From the NCBI RefSeq assembly GCF_000740775.1, contig NZ_JFGS01000008.1, forward strand, positions 1 through 64,000: a stretch of 64,000 bases of DNA, written 5' to 3'. The position numbers and the translations under genes are program-made. Under the pieces are notes generated by a model. It did not search any database and was not told the DNA's origin. It saw nothing but the letters and a program-made list of their open reading frames with translations. This stretch comes from Haematobacter missouriensis (GTDB lineage: Bacteria; Pseudomonadota; Alphaproteobacteria; Rhodobacterales; Rhodobacteraceae). Each line of letters begins with the position of its first letter. Positions within the stretch are counted from its first letter, which is position 1. Below, piece by piece: positions 35,594-44,765 of this stretch.

Positions 35594-36487
35594 ATGCCGG
35601 AGAGGGCGACGACGCTCATACCGCGCTATTATCTTTATGGAGATCAGGTCGCGGATGTCGAAAAGGATTTTCTGCATATCGAGCCCATCCGTGACCGCTC
35701 CGGGCCGAACGATTGGACTATTCGACCGCATGCGCACCCCGATCACTTCCAGATCCTTCTGCTGACGGCGGGCGGCGGGATGATCCGTGTGGAGGAGAAA
35801 AGCATCGACCTCCTGCCGCCTGTCGTCATCGTTCTGCCGCCGGGAGTCGTGCATGAGATCAGGTTTGAAGAAGGGACGGACGGACATGTCATCACCGCCG
35901 CCCATTCCTTCGTTCAGGCAAGCGCGGTGTCGGACAGGCGGCTCTTCGATGCCGCCCTGCGTGCGGCTGTCTATCCGGTGGTGGGGACCGGCGTGGATCT
36001 GGCGGCCTGCCAGGAGACTTTCCGCTGGATGCACCGGGAATACATCTGGTCGGCCCCCGGCCGTCAAACGGCGATACAGGCGCTGTTCGCCCGCGCGCTG
36101 GTCATGGTGCTCAGGCTTTCCGTGGCGCATGATGCGGCATGGGTCGGTGCCCCGGGCCATGATCTGCTGGCCCGTTACCGCGCCCTTCTGGAGGTGCATT
36201 TCCGATCGGAGCGCTCATTGGCCTTTTATGCCGAAGCGCTGGCCGTGACGCCCGCCCGCCTGAATGCCGTCTGCCGGGCGCGAAGCGGTCGGACGGCCTC
36301 CGCGCTGCTCTACGAAAGGCTCATCATCGAGGCGAAACGTTATCTGGTCTATACGGAAAGCACCGTGGCGCAGGTAGGTCATATGATCGGCTTCGATGAT
36401 CCGGCCTATTTCAACCGCTTCTTCTCACAGCGGGTAGGCCTCTCCCCCGGCGCATTCCGGCTGGCACAGGCGGAACGCTTGATCTAG
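35594..36487 (+). CDS. AraC-family transcriptional regulator
   Basis: The 297-aa protein has an N-terminal cupin-like ligand domain (IRPHAHPDHFQILLLTAGGG near residue 45) and a C-terminal double helix-turn-helix with LAFYAEALAVTPARLNAVCR and VAQVGHMIGFDDPAYFNRFF. The layout recalls PobR-type activators of aromatic catabolism. GGGGGGAG precedes ATG 35594. Its likely target is the divergent SDR pair. Confidence 0.9.
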   Translation: MPERATTLIPRYYLYGDQVADVEKDFLHIEPIRDRSGPNDWTIRPHAHPDHFQILLLTAGGGMIRVEEKSIDLLPPVVIVLPPGVVHEIRFEEGTDGHVITAAHSFVQASAVSDRRLFDAALRAAVYPVVGTGVDLAACQETFRWMHREYIWSAPGRQTAIQALFARALVMVLRLSVAHDAAWVGAPGHDLLARYRALLEVHFRSERSLAFYAEALAVTPARLNAVCRARSGRTASALLYERLIIEAKRYLVYTESTVAQVGHMIGFDDPAYFNRFFSQRVGLSPGAFRLAQAERLI

Positions 36488-36643
36488 CAGACCGCGGAAA
36501 AGCCGGGCACCTGCCCGAACTTGCGTTCAAAGCCGGAAATCGGGCCGTTCACGGGTCCAGCTCGCGCTTTCTCCGCGCGCTCCTCAACAATGCGGGAAGG
36601 TCTCCGCCGCAGGCCGACCCGCGAGCGTTTTCCCAGTGGCCCG
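36488..36643 (+). repeat. Second intergenic repeat family, copy A (about 155 bp)
   Basis: It aligns along its length with 38285-38443: GCGGAAAAG-CGGGCACCT near the start and GGGAA-G-CCTCCGCC near the end. It follows the araC stop immediately. The termini (ACCGCGGAAAAG and CGTTTTCCC) are imperfect inverted repeats related to the dispersed element at 51-203. The rest of the gap up to 36857 shows only a likely leader for the binding-protein gene. Confidence 0.55.
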
Positions 36644-36857
36644 CGGGACGAAGGTATTCTCCAACCTTTTCCTTCCATCGTCCATTTTCCGCCGCTTCCT
36701 GCCGGGTCATTCTGTAGCGGGGAGACTGGGTACGGGCTGCATTTCTGAGCCCGACCCGCAACATCATTTTACCTTCCGCCATCGCGCGGAGGCATCGGGC
36801 AATCGCCCCCGGGCCAAGGGGACGACACGCGCCCGACAACGGGGAGGACAGAGAGAA

Positions 36858-38099
36858 ATGACCATTACGAGACGCACCCTGCTGGGCACCGGAGCCGTGG
36901 CGCTGGCGGCAGGGCTTCTGCCCGCCCGCCGCGCCCGGGCGCAGGGCGCGCCGATCCGCATCGGCGTCATCACGGACATGTCGGGGGTCTATCAGGACGT
37001 GTCCGGCCCGACGACCGTCGCCTGCGCCCGGCAGGCGGTTGAGGAATTCACGGCCGCCAACCCCTCCATCCCGGTGGAAGTGTTGGTGGCCGATCACCAG
37101 AACAAGCCCGATATCGGCCTTTCCATCATCCGGGAATGGTTCGACCGAGGCGGGGTTGACGTGATAACGAACGTCGGCAATTCGGCCGTGGCGCTCGGTG
37201 CGATCCCCCAGCTCGAGGAAAAGGACAAGGCCGCCATCATCACCACCGCCGGGTCTTCGGATCTGACGGGCAAGAGCTGCTCCGCACAGCTCGTGCATTG
37301 GAGCTGGGACAGCTGGGCGCTGGCGCATTCCACTGCTACGTCGATGGTAAACACGGGAGGGGCGAAGTGGTTCTTCATCACCGCCGACTATGCCTTCGGC
37401 CATGCGGCGGAGGCGGATGCGACCCGTTTCGTAGAGGCGGCGGGCGGCGAAGTGGTGGGTGGCGTCCGCTTCCCCTACGGCTCGACAAGCGACTTCTCCT
37501 CCTTCCTGCTTCAAGCGCAAAGCTCCGGCGCGAATACGATCGGGCTGGCCTGCTCCGGCGCCGATCTCATCAACTGCCTGAAACAGGCTCAGGAATTCGG
37601 CATCCCGCAGTCCGGGGTCAGGATGGCCGCGCTGGTGGGCTACATCACCGACGTTCTGGGGATGGGGCTGGACGTCGGGCAAGGGCTGTCGCTTACCGAA
37701 ACCTTCTATTGGAATCTGAACGACCGGACCCGCGCTTTCACCTCGCGCGTGAAGGGCAAACTGCCGGAGGGAACTTTTCCGAACATGAGCCAGGCGGGCG
37801 ATTACGCAGGCGTCATGCACTATCTCAAGGCGGTGAAGGAGATCGGGGTTGGGGCCGCGAAAGCCTCGGGCCGGGCCACGATAGACGCAATGAAAGCCAT
37901 GCCGACGGATGACGATGCCTTCGGACAAGGCGTGATCCGCGCGGATGGTCGCAAGATCCACCCGGCCTATCTCTTCGAGGTGAAGTCGCCCGATGCCGTC
38001 GTCTCGCCCGGCGACGTGTTCACGCTGAAAGCGACAATCCCTGCGGAGGAGGCCTTCCGCCCGATGGCCGAAGGCGGATGCAAGCTGATACCCGCCTGA
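36858..38099 (+). CDS. Orphan ABC transporter substrate-binding protein (LivK/branched-chain amino acid type)
   Basis: This 413-aa Peripla_BP_6 protein has a twin-arginine-like signal (TITRRTLLGTGAVALAAG, cleavage after ARA), suggesting Tat export. The mature start IRIGVITDMSGVYQDVSGP and the ligand-pocket region KAAIITTAGSSDLTG are typical of LivJ/LivK relatives that bind amino acids, amides or aromatic acids. No cognate permease or ATPase lies nearby, only a decayed ATPase fragment of another ABC class at 38620. A purine-rich ribosome-binding region (GGGGAGGACAGAGAG) precedes ATG. Confidence 0.9.
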   Translation: MTITRRTLLGTGAVALAAGLLPARRARAQGAPIRIGVITDMSGVYQDVSGPTTVACARQAVEEFTAANPSIPVEVLVADHQNKPDIGLSIIREWFDRGGVDVITNVGNSAVALGAIPQLEEKDKAAIITTAGSSDLTGKSCSAQLVHWSWDSWALAHSTATSMVNTGGAKWFFITADYAFGHAAEADATRFVEAAGGEVVGGVRFPYGSTSDFSSFLLQAQSSGANTIGLACSGADLINCLKQAQEFGIPQSGVRMAALVGYITDVLGMGLDVGQGLSLTETFYWNLNDRTRAFTSRVKGKLPEGTFPNMSQAGDYAGVMHYLKAVKEIGVGAAKASGRATIDAMKAMPTDDDAFGQGVIRADGRKIHPAYLFEVKSPDAVVSPGDVFTLKATIPAEEAFRPMAEGGCKLIPA

Positions 38100-38115
38100 C
38101 CGATGCTCGGGATCG

Positions 38116-38138
38116 GCCTGCCCTCTGGCGCGGCAGGC
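38116..38138 (+). terminator. Hairpin after the orphan binding-protein gene
   Basis: GCCTGCC (38116-38122) pairs with GGCAGGC (38132-38138) around a 9-base loop, 16 bp past the stop. No U-tract is visible; it is offered as a possible 3'-end structure. Confidence 0.35.
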
Positions 38139-38284
38139 ATCGGCTCCCGGTTCCGTTCGGCGGGGCAATGGATGCCCTCCCCGACCGCTGTCGGAGGTGA
38201 GAGCACACGTCCTTCTGCGAGGGGGGCGCGACCGTGATCTCCTCGCCGAGCCCCGGGCCGAACGATCCGGGCTGGTGGTTCTTG

Positions 38285-38443
38285 GCGGGCTGCGGAAAAG
38301 TCGGGCACCTACCCCGGGCTGCGTCGAAAGCCAGAAAACCTGTCCGGTTACGCGCCAAAACTTGCGGCTTCCGGGCGCATCTGGACAGGGTGGGAAAGAC
38401 CTCCGCCCCAGGGTCACCGTGGAATGCCTTTCAGCAGGTCCTC
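38285..38443 (+). repeat. Second intergenic repeat family, copy B (about 158 bp)
   Basis: It is the partner of 36488-36643 in the same orientation. Its ends GGGCTGCGGAAAAG and CCTTTCAGCAGGTCC are inverted and resemble the termini of the element at 51-203. The two copies flank the orphan binding-protein gene as direct repeats about 1.8 kb apart. Confidence 0.55.
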
Positions 38444-38538
38444 GGTCTTTCGAAAGCGGTTAGTGCCCCTGCTTCCGGGCGCGGGCATTGCTCTCCAGCA
38501 TAGGCTTCTGGACGCAAGGCGCATCGCGCATCCCCCGT

Positions 38539-38567
38539 CAGTCCTTCAGTCCTTCAGTCCTTCAGTC
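38539..38567. repeat. 8-bp tandem repeat, CAGTCCTT x 3.6
   Basis: Three perfect CAGTCCTT units and a partial fourth run into a small palindrome CCTTCAGTCTGAAGG (38559-38573). It lies in non-coding DNA upstream of the ABC ATPase fragment. Confidence 0.9.
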
Positions 38568-38619
38568 TGAAGGTATTATCGGCGTTCAATTGCACCGGCG
38601 CTCGACGGGGCCGGATTGT

Positions 38620-38960
38620 CCAGTCCTCAGACAACCCTTGCCTGCCCAGCCTTCGTGCGGGATGGCCCGGCGTGTTGCCATCGCAAGGGTTCTGATCGTC
38701 AAACAGGGCATCCTTTCGACGGACGAATCGTTCGGCATGCCGGATGCCGTCATCCAAGGCGGTTTCCAAACTCCATCTTTGCCACGGTGATAGGGTCTGA
38801 AATCCCATGGCGAGTTGGATGTCAGACCATCGACGTGCACGGATGAGGGCGCGGTGGCGGAGAGCATCTTCGGTCACCTGACGCTGGCACACGCGACCAC
38901 AAGCAGATGCAGGATGAGCTGGCGGACCGGCATGACCCTCACTTTACGACACCCAGAAGC
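38620..38960 (+). pseudogene. Remnant of an ABC transporter ATPase gene (NitT/TauT type)
   Basis: One frame reads PSCGMARRVAIARVL then ILSTDESFG followed by MPDA. This is a worn match to the signature and Walker B of TauB/SsuB-type ATPases (LSGGMRQRVAIARAL...LLLDEPFGALDA). About 137 bp later, in another frame (38877-38935), PDAGTRDHKQMQDELADR resembles the segment that should follow directly. A further frame change reads TLTLRHPEA, like the H-loop. The N-terminal half with Walker A is gone. It seems to be a decayed gene with an insertion of unknown origin at 38749-38876. The identification rests on motif resemblance only. Confidence 0.55.
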
Positions 38961-39085
38961 GCGGCAGGAAAGGAGGGGAGGATGCAAGATGCCACCCCTT
39001 CAGGCGCCGGCCTTGGTGTTCACCAAACGCTCCGCGCCTCGGCTCCTTTCCATGCTATATCCCTCTCGTCAGGGTGGAGAGCGGC

Positions 39086-40591
39086 ATGGCGCGACGGGAC
39101 GAAAAGGGAGGGGCCAGCCCGCTGGTGACAGGCCCCATCGGCACAACGCTCCTGCTCTTTGCGTTGCCCACGCTCGGCTCCTCGGTGCTGCAGTCGGCGA
39201 ATGGCTCCATCGATGCGGTGTGGGTCGGGCGGCTGCTGGGAGAAGACGCGCTGGCCGCGACCACGAACGGCAATCTTATCATGTTCATGCTGACCGCCTT
39301 CGTGTTCGGCTTCGGCATGGCGGCGACGATCCTTGTGGGGCAGTCCTTTGGCCGGGGCGACCTTGACGGCGCGCGACGCGTCGTCGGCACGACGCTCGGC
39401 ACATTCGTGCCTCTGGCGGTGCTGGTTTCCATAGCGGGCTGGTTCTTGGCGCCGCGGCTTCTGGGGGTGCTCGGCACATCGGAACAGATCACGCCACTCG
39501 CCCGCGATTACCTGCGCGTGACGTTTTTCGCGATGCCGGCGATCCTGATGCAGACCATGCTGATGATGGCGCTGCGCGGCAGCGGTGACGCGATCACCCC
39601 GCTTGTCTTCATGGCGCTTTCGGTGGTGCTGGACGTGGTGCTGAACCCGGTTTTCATCCTTGGCCTCGGTCCGGCACCTGCCTTGGGGATCGGCGGCTCG
39701 GCAATGGCCACGGCCCTGGCGAATTACATCAGCCTGCTGGCCATGCTGGTCTACATCTATACGCGCGACCTTCCGCTCCGGCTCCGCGGCGGCGAGTTGA
39801 GCTATCTCCGGCCCACGCCTTCGGTGCTGAAGATCATGTTTCGCAAGGGGTTGCCCATTGGCATCCAGATGATCGTCGTCTCCAGTTCCATGCTGACCAT
39901 GATGACGATGGTGAACCGACTGGGCGTGGATACGACGGCCGCCTTTGGCGCAACCCAGCAGCTCTGGACCTATGTACAGATGCCGGCCATGGCGCTTGGC
40001 GCGGCGGTGAGCGCCATGGCCGCGCAGAATATCGGCGCCGGCCGGTGGGACCGTGTCTCACGCGTGACGCGGGCGGGGGTGTGGTTCAACATCGTGCTCA
40101 CGGGCGGGCTGGTGGCGCTGCTGGCGCTGGTGGATGACAAGGCGCTTGGGCTGTTCCTCGGGCCGGACAGCCCGGCCATCCCGATCGGTCAACACATCGG
40201 CTCGCTGGCCACATGGGGGTTCATCACCTTCGGCGTTTCCATGGTGCTGTTCGGCACGGTCCGCGCGAACGGACAGGTCGTCTGGCCGCTCATTATCCTG
40301 TTCGTGTCTATGTACCCGGTGCGGATCGGCGTGGCGTTCGGCCTGCAAGGGTGGCTGGGTCCCGACGCGCTGTGGTTGAGCTTCCCGGCGGCAATGGTGT
40401 CCACCATGCTGATGGCGACCGTGCTCTACCTCCAAGGCGGCTGGCGGAAGGAGGCCGACATGCGGGTCGATGGTGACATTGGCCCGTCTCAGACGGCTGT
40501 GACCGCCGAGGCAGCCCCGCCCCGAAACCCTTCTGCGCCGGATGCTCCGGTCGTCCCCGTCAGGAAGAGCCCGAACGCACCTTCCGCCTGA
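39086..40591 (+). CDS. MATE family efflux transporter
   Basis: The 501-aa inner-membrane exporter has about twelve hydrophobic segments in two six-helix halves and typical MATE loops (NGSIDAVWVGRLLG, FVFGFGMAATILVGQSFG, GRWDRVSRVTRAG). Substrates are usually cationic drugs or metabolites exchanged for Na+ or H+. After the last helix there is a roughly 50-residue hydrophilic, Pro/Ala-rich tail of unknown role. GGAGAG supports ATG 39086 over an in-frame GTG at 39074. The 3' end overlaps the convergent DedA gene by 32 bp. Confidence 0.92.
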   Translation: MARRDEKGGASPLVTGPIGTTLLLFALPTLGSSVLQSANGSIDAVWVGRLLGEDALAATTNGNLIMFMLTAFVFGFGMAATILVGQSFGRGDLDGARRVVGTTLGTFVPLAVLVSIAGWFLAPRLLGVLGTSEQITPLARDYLRVTFFAMPAILMQTMLMMALRGSGDAITPLVFMALSVVLDVVLNPVFILGLGPAPALGIGGSAMATALANYISLLAMLVYIYTRDLPLRLRGGELSYLRPTPSVLKIMFRKGLPIGIQMIVVSSSMLTMMTMVNRLGVDTTAAFGATQQLWTYVQMPAMALGAAVSAMAAQNIGAGRWDRVSRVTRAGVWFNIVLTGGLVALLALVDDKALGLFLGPDSPAIPIGQHIGSLATWGFITFGVSMVLFGTVRANGQVVWPLIILFVSMYPVRIGVAFGLQGWLGPDALWLSFPAAMVSTMLMATVLYLQGGWRKEADMRVDGDIGPSQTAVTAEAAPPRNPSAPDAPVVPVRKSPNAPSA

Positions 40592-41129
40592 TGAAACGAT
40601 GAAACAGAAAGGCCGCGCCCCCGGCGAGGACAAGGACCACCACCAGATGCTTCAGCAGGTGAAGCCTGCCGAAGGCCGCCTCTATTCCCGTACCGAACCA
40701 ATATCCCAGCGTTACGAACAGGCAGGCCCAGATCATGGCGGCAAGCGCGTTCAGCCCAACGAAATGCAGGGCGGGATAATCAGTGGCGCCTATGGCGACC
40801 GGGCTGATCGTACGCATCCCATAGATGAAGCGGAAGCCGAAGACGAAGGCGGCTGGGTGCCGCTCGAAGATCGCGCGTGCATGCTGAAACCCTGCGCTGT
40901 CGGTGAGTTTCCGCACATGGACGTTGTCCCGCAAGTAGCGTCCCGCCAGAAACCACGCCTGATCGCCCACAAAGGATCCGAGCGCCGCCGCGGCGACGGC
41001 GGGCCAGAAGTGCAGCAGCCCACGGTGCACCGCCGCGCCGCCGATCATCGTAACCGTCTCCCCCTCCAGAGCTGCACCGGCAAAGAGCGCAGGAAGGCCG
41101 TAGCTGGCGATCAAGCTTTCCATCGTCAT
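40560..41129 (-). CDS. DedA family membrane protein
   Basis: DedA/VTT-domain proteins are thought to act as lipid (undecaprenyl phosphate or phospholipid) flippases. The 189-aa protein has four to five hydrophobic segments and the family's signatures: GALEGETVTMIGG-like N-terminal loop, GSFVGDQAWFLAGRYL and the FGFRFIYGMRTISPVAIG motif with the key arginine and glycine. GGAGGA upstream supports ATG 41129. Its 3' end runs into the MATE gene on the other strand. Confidence 0.9.
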   Translation of the reverse strand: MTMESLIASYGLPALFAGAALEGETVTMIGGAAVHRGLLHFWPAVAAAALGSFVGDQAWFLAGRYLRDNVHVRKLTDSAGFQHARAIFERHPAAFVFGFRFIYGMRTISPVAIGATDYPALHFVGLNALAAMIWACLFVTLGYWFGTGIEAAFGRLHLLKHLVVVLVLAGGAAFLFHRFIRRKVRSGSS

Positions 41130-41144
41130 CCCACGTATCCTCCG

Positions 41145-42515
41145 TCAGTGTCCCGTGAGCCGGTCCGCCAGCGCGGCGAGGCGGGAGGTCCGCGTGACCC
41201 CTGCCCGTGCCTCCTGCCGGTCGGCCTGCCGATAGAGCCCGTACATGCCCATGACTCCCAGCCAGCGGAGCGGTTCCGGCTCCCACCGGCGCGTGTCGTG
41301 GTCAACCCAGGGCAGCCCCGTCCGTTCCGTGCGTCTGCCGAGCAGCAGGTCCGCGAGCGTCCGCCCCGCGAGATTGGTCGTGGAAACCGCGAGGCCGACA
41401 TAGCCGCCGGCCCGTCCTATGCCGCTCTGCTCGTCGAAGGAGAGGGCGGCGCACCAGTCGCGCGGTACGCCCAGCACACCGCACCACGCATGGTCGAGCC
41501 GCAGCTCCTTCGTCTGCGGGAGCAGGCTGTGCAGAATGCGGCGCAGATCCGCGACGGTTGCGGCCTGCGTCTCACCGCGATGATCCAGCGCCGAGCCGAA
41601 GCGGTAGGGCACGCCCCGCCCGCCCATGGCGATCCGGTTGCCCGCCGTCCTCTGCGCGTAGCAATAGGCGTGGGCATTGTCGGCAAGAAGTTCATGCTCC
41701 CCCCAGCCGATCTCCTCCCACAGCGCGTCGGGAAGCGGCTCCGTCACCACCAATGCGCTGTTGAGCGGCAGGAGATCGCGCCGCCGCCCCGGTAGGCGGG
41801 GGGTGAAGCCTTCTGTCGCGATGACGATCCGGCCCGCCCTGATCCGCCCGCGATCCGTGGTGACACAACCGGGCGCGATGGCTGTCACGGCGGTCTGCTC
41901 ATGGATGACGACGCCTCTCCGCTCCACCGCTGCCGCAAGGCCGCGCACGAGCTTCGCAGGCTGCACGCGCGCGACCCCATGAGTCACGAGCGCCCCCTCC
42001 GCTCCGGCGACACGGATGCGGGACCGGGCGGCCTCCGCGCCGATGAGGGAGAAGCGCTCCGTCGGCACCTGCCATGCCCGCGCCTCCGCGAGCGAGGTGT
42101 CGAGGCGGGAAAGCTGTGCGGGGTTGCAGGCGAAGGTGAGCAGATCGGTCCGGCGGATGTCTGCGGCAATCCCCTCCGCCCCTGCGACGCGGATCACCTC
42201 ATCCACCGTCGCGCGGAGCTGGGCCTCCATCGCGATCACCCCGGGCCGGTCGTGGTAGCGCTCGCGCGACCAGCCGAACTCGCCGGAGCACCAGCCGCCG
42301 TTCCGGCCCGAGGCACCGAAGCCCGCGAACTCCTTCTCCACCACCGCGATGGAAAGCCCCGGTTCCGCCGCCTTCAGGTAGTAGGCCGTCCAGAGACCGG
42401 TGAATCCCGCGCCGATGATGCAGACGTCCACCTGCCGGTCACCATCAAGCGCCGGTCGCGGGGCGGGCACACCCCCCGCATCCGCGAACCAGAAGGAAAC
42501 CTCACCGTTCCGCAT
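41145..42515 (-). CDS. FAD-dependent oxidoreductase (DAO/PuuB-like)
   Basis: The 456-aa protein has a Rossmann FAD motif VCIIGAGFTGLWTAYYL near residue 30 and the FAGFGASGRNGGWC segment found in gamma-glutamylputrescine oxidase and related D-amino-acid-oxidase-fold enzymes. The C-terminal part includes GGYVGLAVSTTNLAGRTLADL, matching the FAD-ribityl end of the fold. It would oxidise an amine or N-methyl amino acid. It is followed by dedA after 15 bp and preceded by an amidase gene. Confidence 0.88.
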   Translation of the reverse strand: MRNGEVSFWFADAGGVPAPRPALDGDRQVDVCIIGAGFTGLWTAYYLKAAEPGLSIAVVEKEFAGFGASGRNGGWCSGEFGWSRERYHDRPGVIAMEAQLRATVDEVIRVAGAEGIAADIRRTDLLTFACNPAQLSRLDTSLAEARAWQVPTERFSLIGAEAARSRIRVAGAEGALVTHGVARVQPAKLVRGLAAAVERRGVVIHEQTAVTAIAPGCVTTDRGRIRAGRIVIATEGFTPRLPGRRRDLLPLNSALVVTEPLPDALWEEIGWGEHELLADNAHAYCYAQRTAGNRIAMGGRGVPYRFGSALDHRGETQAATVADLRRILHSLLPQTKELRLDHAWCGVLGVPRDWCAALSFDEQSGIGRAGGYVGLAVSTTNLAGRTLADLLLGRRTERTGLPWVDHDTRRWEPEPLRWLGVMGMYGLYRQADRQEARAGVTRTSRLAALADRLTGH

Positions 42516-42701
42516 GGCACCCGACCTTCCGCGTGGCGGCGATGTTCGATGTCCATGATGCGCCCTGCTCCACCGGTGCCATCCCGCCCCAGCGCGGCGA
42601 TGGACGCTTCCAAAGGCGCGCGCGTGGTGTCGCCGGGCGCCTTGGCACCCGTGGGCCGGGGGGACCGGCCCTGAAGGGGGTGCCGGGGCAGCGCATCGGC
42701 G

Positions 42702-44147
42702 TCATGTGGCGGGAACCGCGGCGGGCGCGGGCGCAGCGGTCACGCGGGGCGGCCGCGCCTGTGGCCAGCCGGTTGCCAGATGCCAGGCATGGCCCGCGCG
42801 GAGCACCGCCGCATCCGCGCCCGCCCGACCGATAAGCTGCATCCCCATCGGCAGCCCCCCATCGCCGAAGCCCACTGGGATGGAGAGGGCGGGCAGGCTC
42901 GCAAGGCTCGCGGGGATGACCACCTCCATCCAGCGGTGATAGGTGTCCATCTGCCGCCCGGCCACGGTCTCCGGCCAGCGCCACTCCGCCGGAAAGGGCC
43001 ATACCTGCGCGGACGGCAGCACCAGCAGGTCGAACTGCTCGAACAGCCGTGCCGCATGGGCATACCAGCGGCTGCGGACCGCGCTGGCTTCATAGGCAGC
43101 CACGGCGGAAAGGCCCGCACCGCGCTCCACCTCCCAGATGGTTTCCGGCTTGGTGAGGCGGCGCTTTTCCGGGTCGCTGGCGAGCGCGGCCTTGCTTCCG
43201 GCCGAAAGCATGGCCCGAAGGGTGATCCACGAGTCCCAGAGTTTCTCCGCCGGGAACGGCGGAGGGAGCGGCTCCACATGCGCACCCATCGCCTCCATCT
43301 GCCGAAGCGCCGCCTCGCACAGCGGAAGGATGCCGGGCTCCATGGCATAGGCGCCGCCCCAGTCGCCCAGCCAGCCGATACGAAGCCCGGAGATCCCCCC
43401 GTCCAGCGTCGCAGCCCAGTCGGCATTCGGGCGCGGGAAGGGCTTTTCCGGATTTTCGCCCGCGATCACGGTCAGCAGGCGGGCCAGATCCTCCACGTCG
43501 CGCGCCATCGGCCCGTTGGTGGCGAGCGTGGAGAGGAACCCGTCCCCCTCCGCCTCATCCGCGACGAGGCCCCATGTCGGGCGGAAGCCATAGACGTTGC
43601 AGAAGGCCGCGGGGTTGCGCAGTGATCCCATCATGTCCGATCCATCCGCCGCCCAGACCATGCGCGCCGCCAGCGCCGCCGCAGCGCCGCCGGAGGATCC
43701 GCCCGCGCTGCGCGACAGGTCGTAGGGGTTCAGCGTCGCGCCGTGGACGGGGTTGAACGTGTGGCTGCCCTGCCCCCATTCGGGCACGTTGGTCTTGCCG
43801 GTCAGGATCGCGCCCGCCGCCCGGATCCGCTGGGCCAGCAGCCCGTCCTTCACCGGAACATGCGTGGCATGGAGCGGTGAACCCCAGGTGGTGCGGATCC
43901 CTGCGGTGAGCGCCAGGTCCTTGATCGCGAAGGGAATACCATGAAGCCAGCCTTGCGGCGGCGTATCGTCCAGCGCCCGTGCCTCTGCCATCAGCACCTC
44001 CGGATCGCGGGGGGAGACGATGGCGTTCACGCTGCTGTTCACGCTGTCCAGACGCGCGAGATAGGCCGCCATTACCTCTGAGGGCGCGACGGATCGTGCA
44101 TGGATCAGCGCCGACAGGCGGGTGGCGGACAGTTCGGTAAGTTCCAT
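42702..44147 (-). CDS. Amidase (amidase signature family)
   Basis: The 481-aa enzyme hydrolyses carboxamides using a Ser-cisSer-Lys triad. The lysine lies in IPFAIKDLA; SAGGSSGGAAAALAARM and DGSDMMGSLRNPA contain the two serines. DGSDMMGS replaces the common GTDTGGS, so the loop before the nucleophile is unusual. The frame is open for 69 more codons upstream, but family similarity begins at ATG 44147. Next to an amine oxidase it suggests amide or amine catabolism. Confidence 0.9.
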   Translation of the reverse strand: MELTELSATRLSALIHARSVAPSEVMAAYLARLDSVNSSVNAIVSPRDPEVLMAEARALDDTPPQGWLHGIPFAIKDLALTAGIRTTWGSPLHATHVPVKDGLLAQRIRAAGAILTGKTNVPEWGQGSHTFNPVHGATLNPYDLSRSAGGSSGGAAAALAARMVWAADGSDMMGSLRNPAAFCNVYGFRPTWGLVADEAEGDGFLSTLATNGPMARDVEDLARLLTVIAGENPEKPFPRPNADWAATLDGGISGLRIGWLGDWGGAYAMEPGILPLCEAALRQMEAMGAHVEPLPPPFPAEKLWDSWITLRAMLSAGSKAALASDPEKRRLTKPETIWEVERGAGLSAVAAYEASAVRSRWYAHAARLFEQFDLLVLPSAQVWPFPAEWRWPETVAGRQMDTYHRWMEVVIPASLASLPALSIPVGFGDGGLPMGMQLIGRAGADAAVLRAGHAWHLATGWPQARPPRVTAAPAPAAVPAT

Positions 44148-44765
44148 GTGGATGCGATGCCTTCCCTTCTCGGTCGCGTACCGGGCCGTAGCCGCCCTCA
44201 GATGAGCCTGAATCCGCCGCGCCGTCCAGCCCGCGTGAAGCGAATGCTCTGGCCGTATTTCGCTCACTGCCGCGCCGGGGGGGAAACGGTCCCTCCTTGG
44301 GGGCTGACGAAATGGCTTGTCGATGCGCGGTAAATCGGCCCGGAATAGCTGCATTTCCGGGTGGATTCGTCAGATCGCGGACGTATTTCCCCTCCGCCGC
44401 AGACCTGTAGGGCGGCGGACGGGCCGCATGGGATCCGCATGCCCGCGCCGGAACGTGTCTTGCATACGGAGGGCACAAGGCGAAATCTCTGACGGGTCGG
44501 AACAGCCGGACCAGATGCATTCCCCACGCCGCCAAGGCGAAACCGACGGATGCCCACAAGGCATGGTCCACGGGTGCATTGCCCGAGCGCGAGGCGAAGC
44601 CTTCTCGTTTCAGGAAGGCTCCATGATCTGAGATATGCCACCCCGCCATGCAGCGCAGTCGCGCGCGTGTGAAATCCTACGCGATGACCTAGTGCGGCCG
44701 CTTGCATCCTGATCCCTTGCACATGAAAGTGAGGCTGATACCGGCTCGCAGCCGATGAGAGCAGC
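44148..44765. other. Non-coding stretch upstream of the repeat array
   Basis: I see no gene in this 618-bp stretch. TTCCCCACGCCGCCAAGGCG (44519-44538) and TTGCCCGAGCGCGAGGCGAA (44579-44598) resemble the repeats of the array that starts at 44766 and are spaced about 60 bp apart, so the array may once have extended leftward. That extension is weakly supported. Confidence 0.4.

Noticed and set aside
38554-38892. Reverse ORF considered as a transposase remnant
   Set aside because: No DDE or helix-turn-helix motif could be recognised, and the forward strand gives a better explanation as an ABC ATPase remnant.
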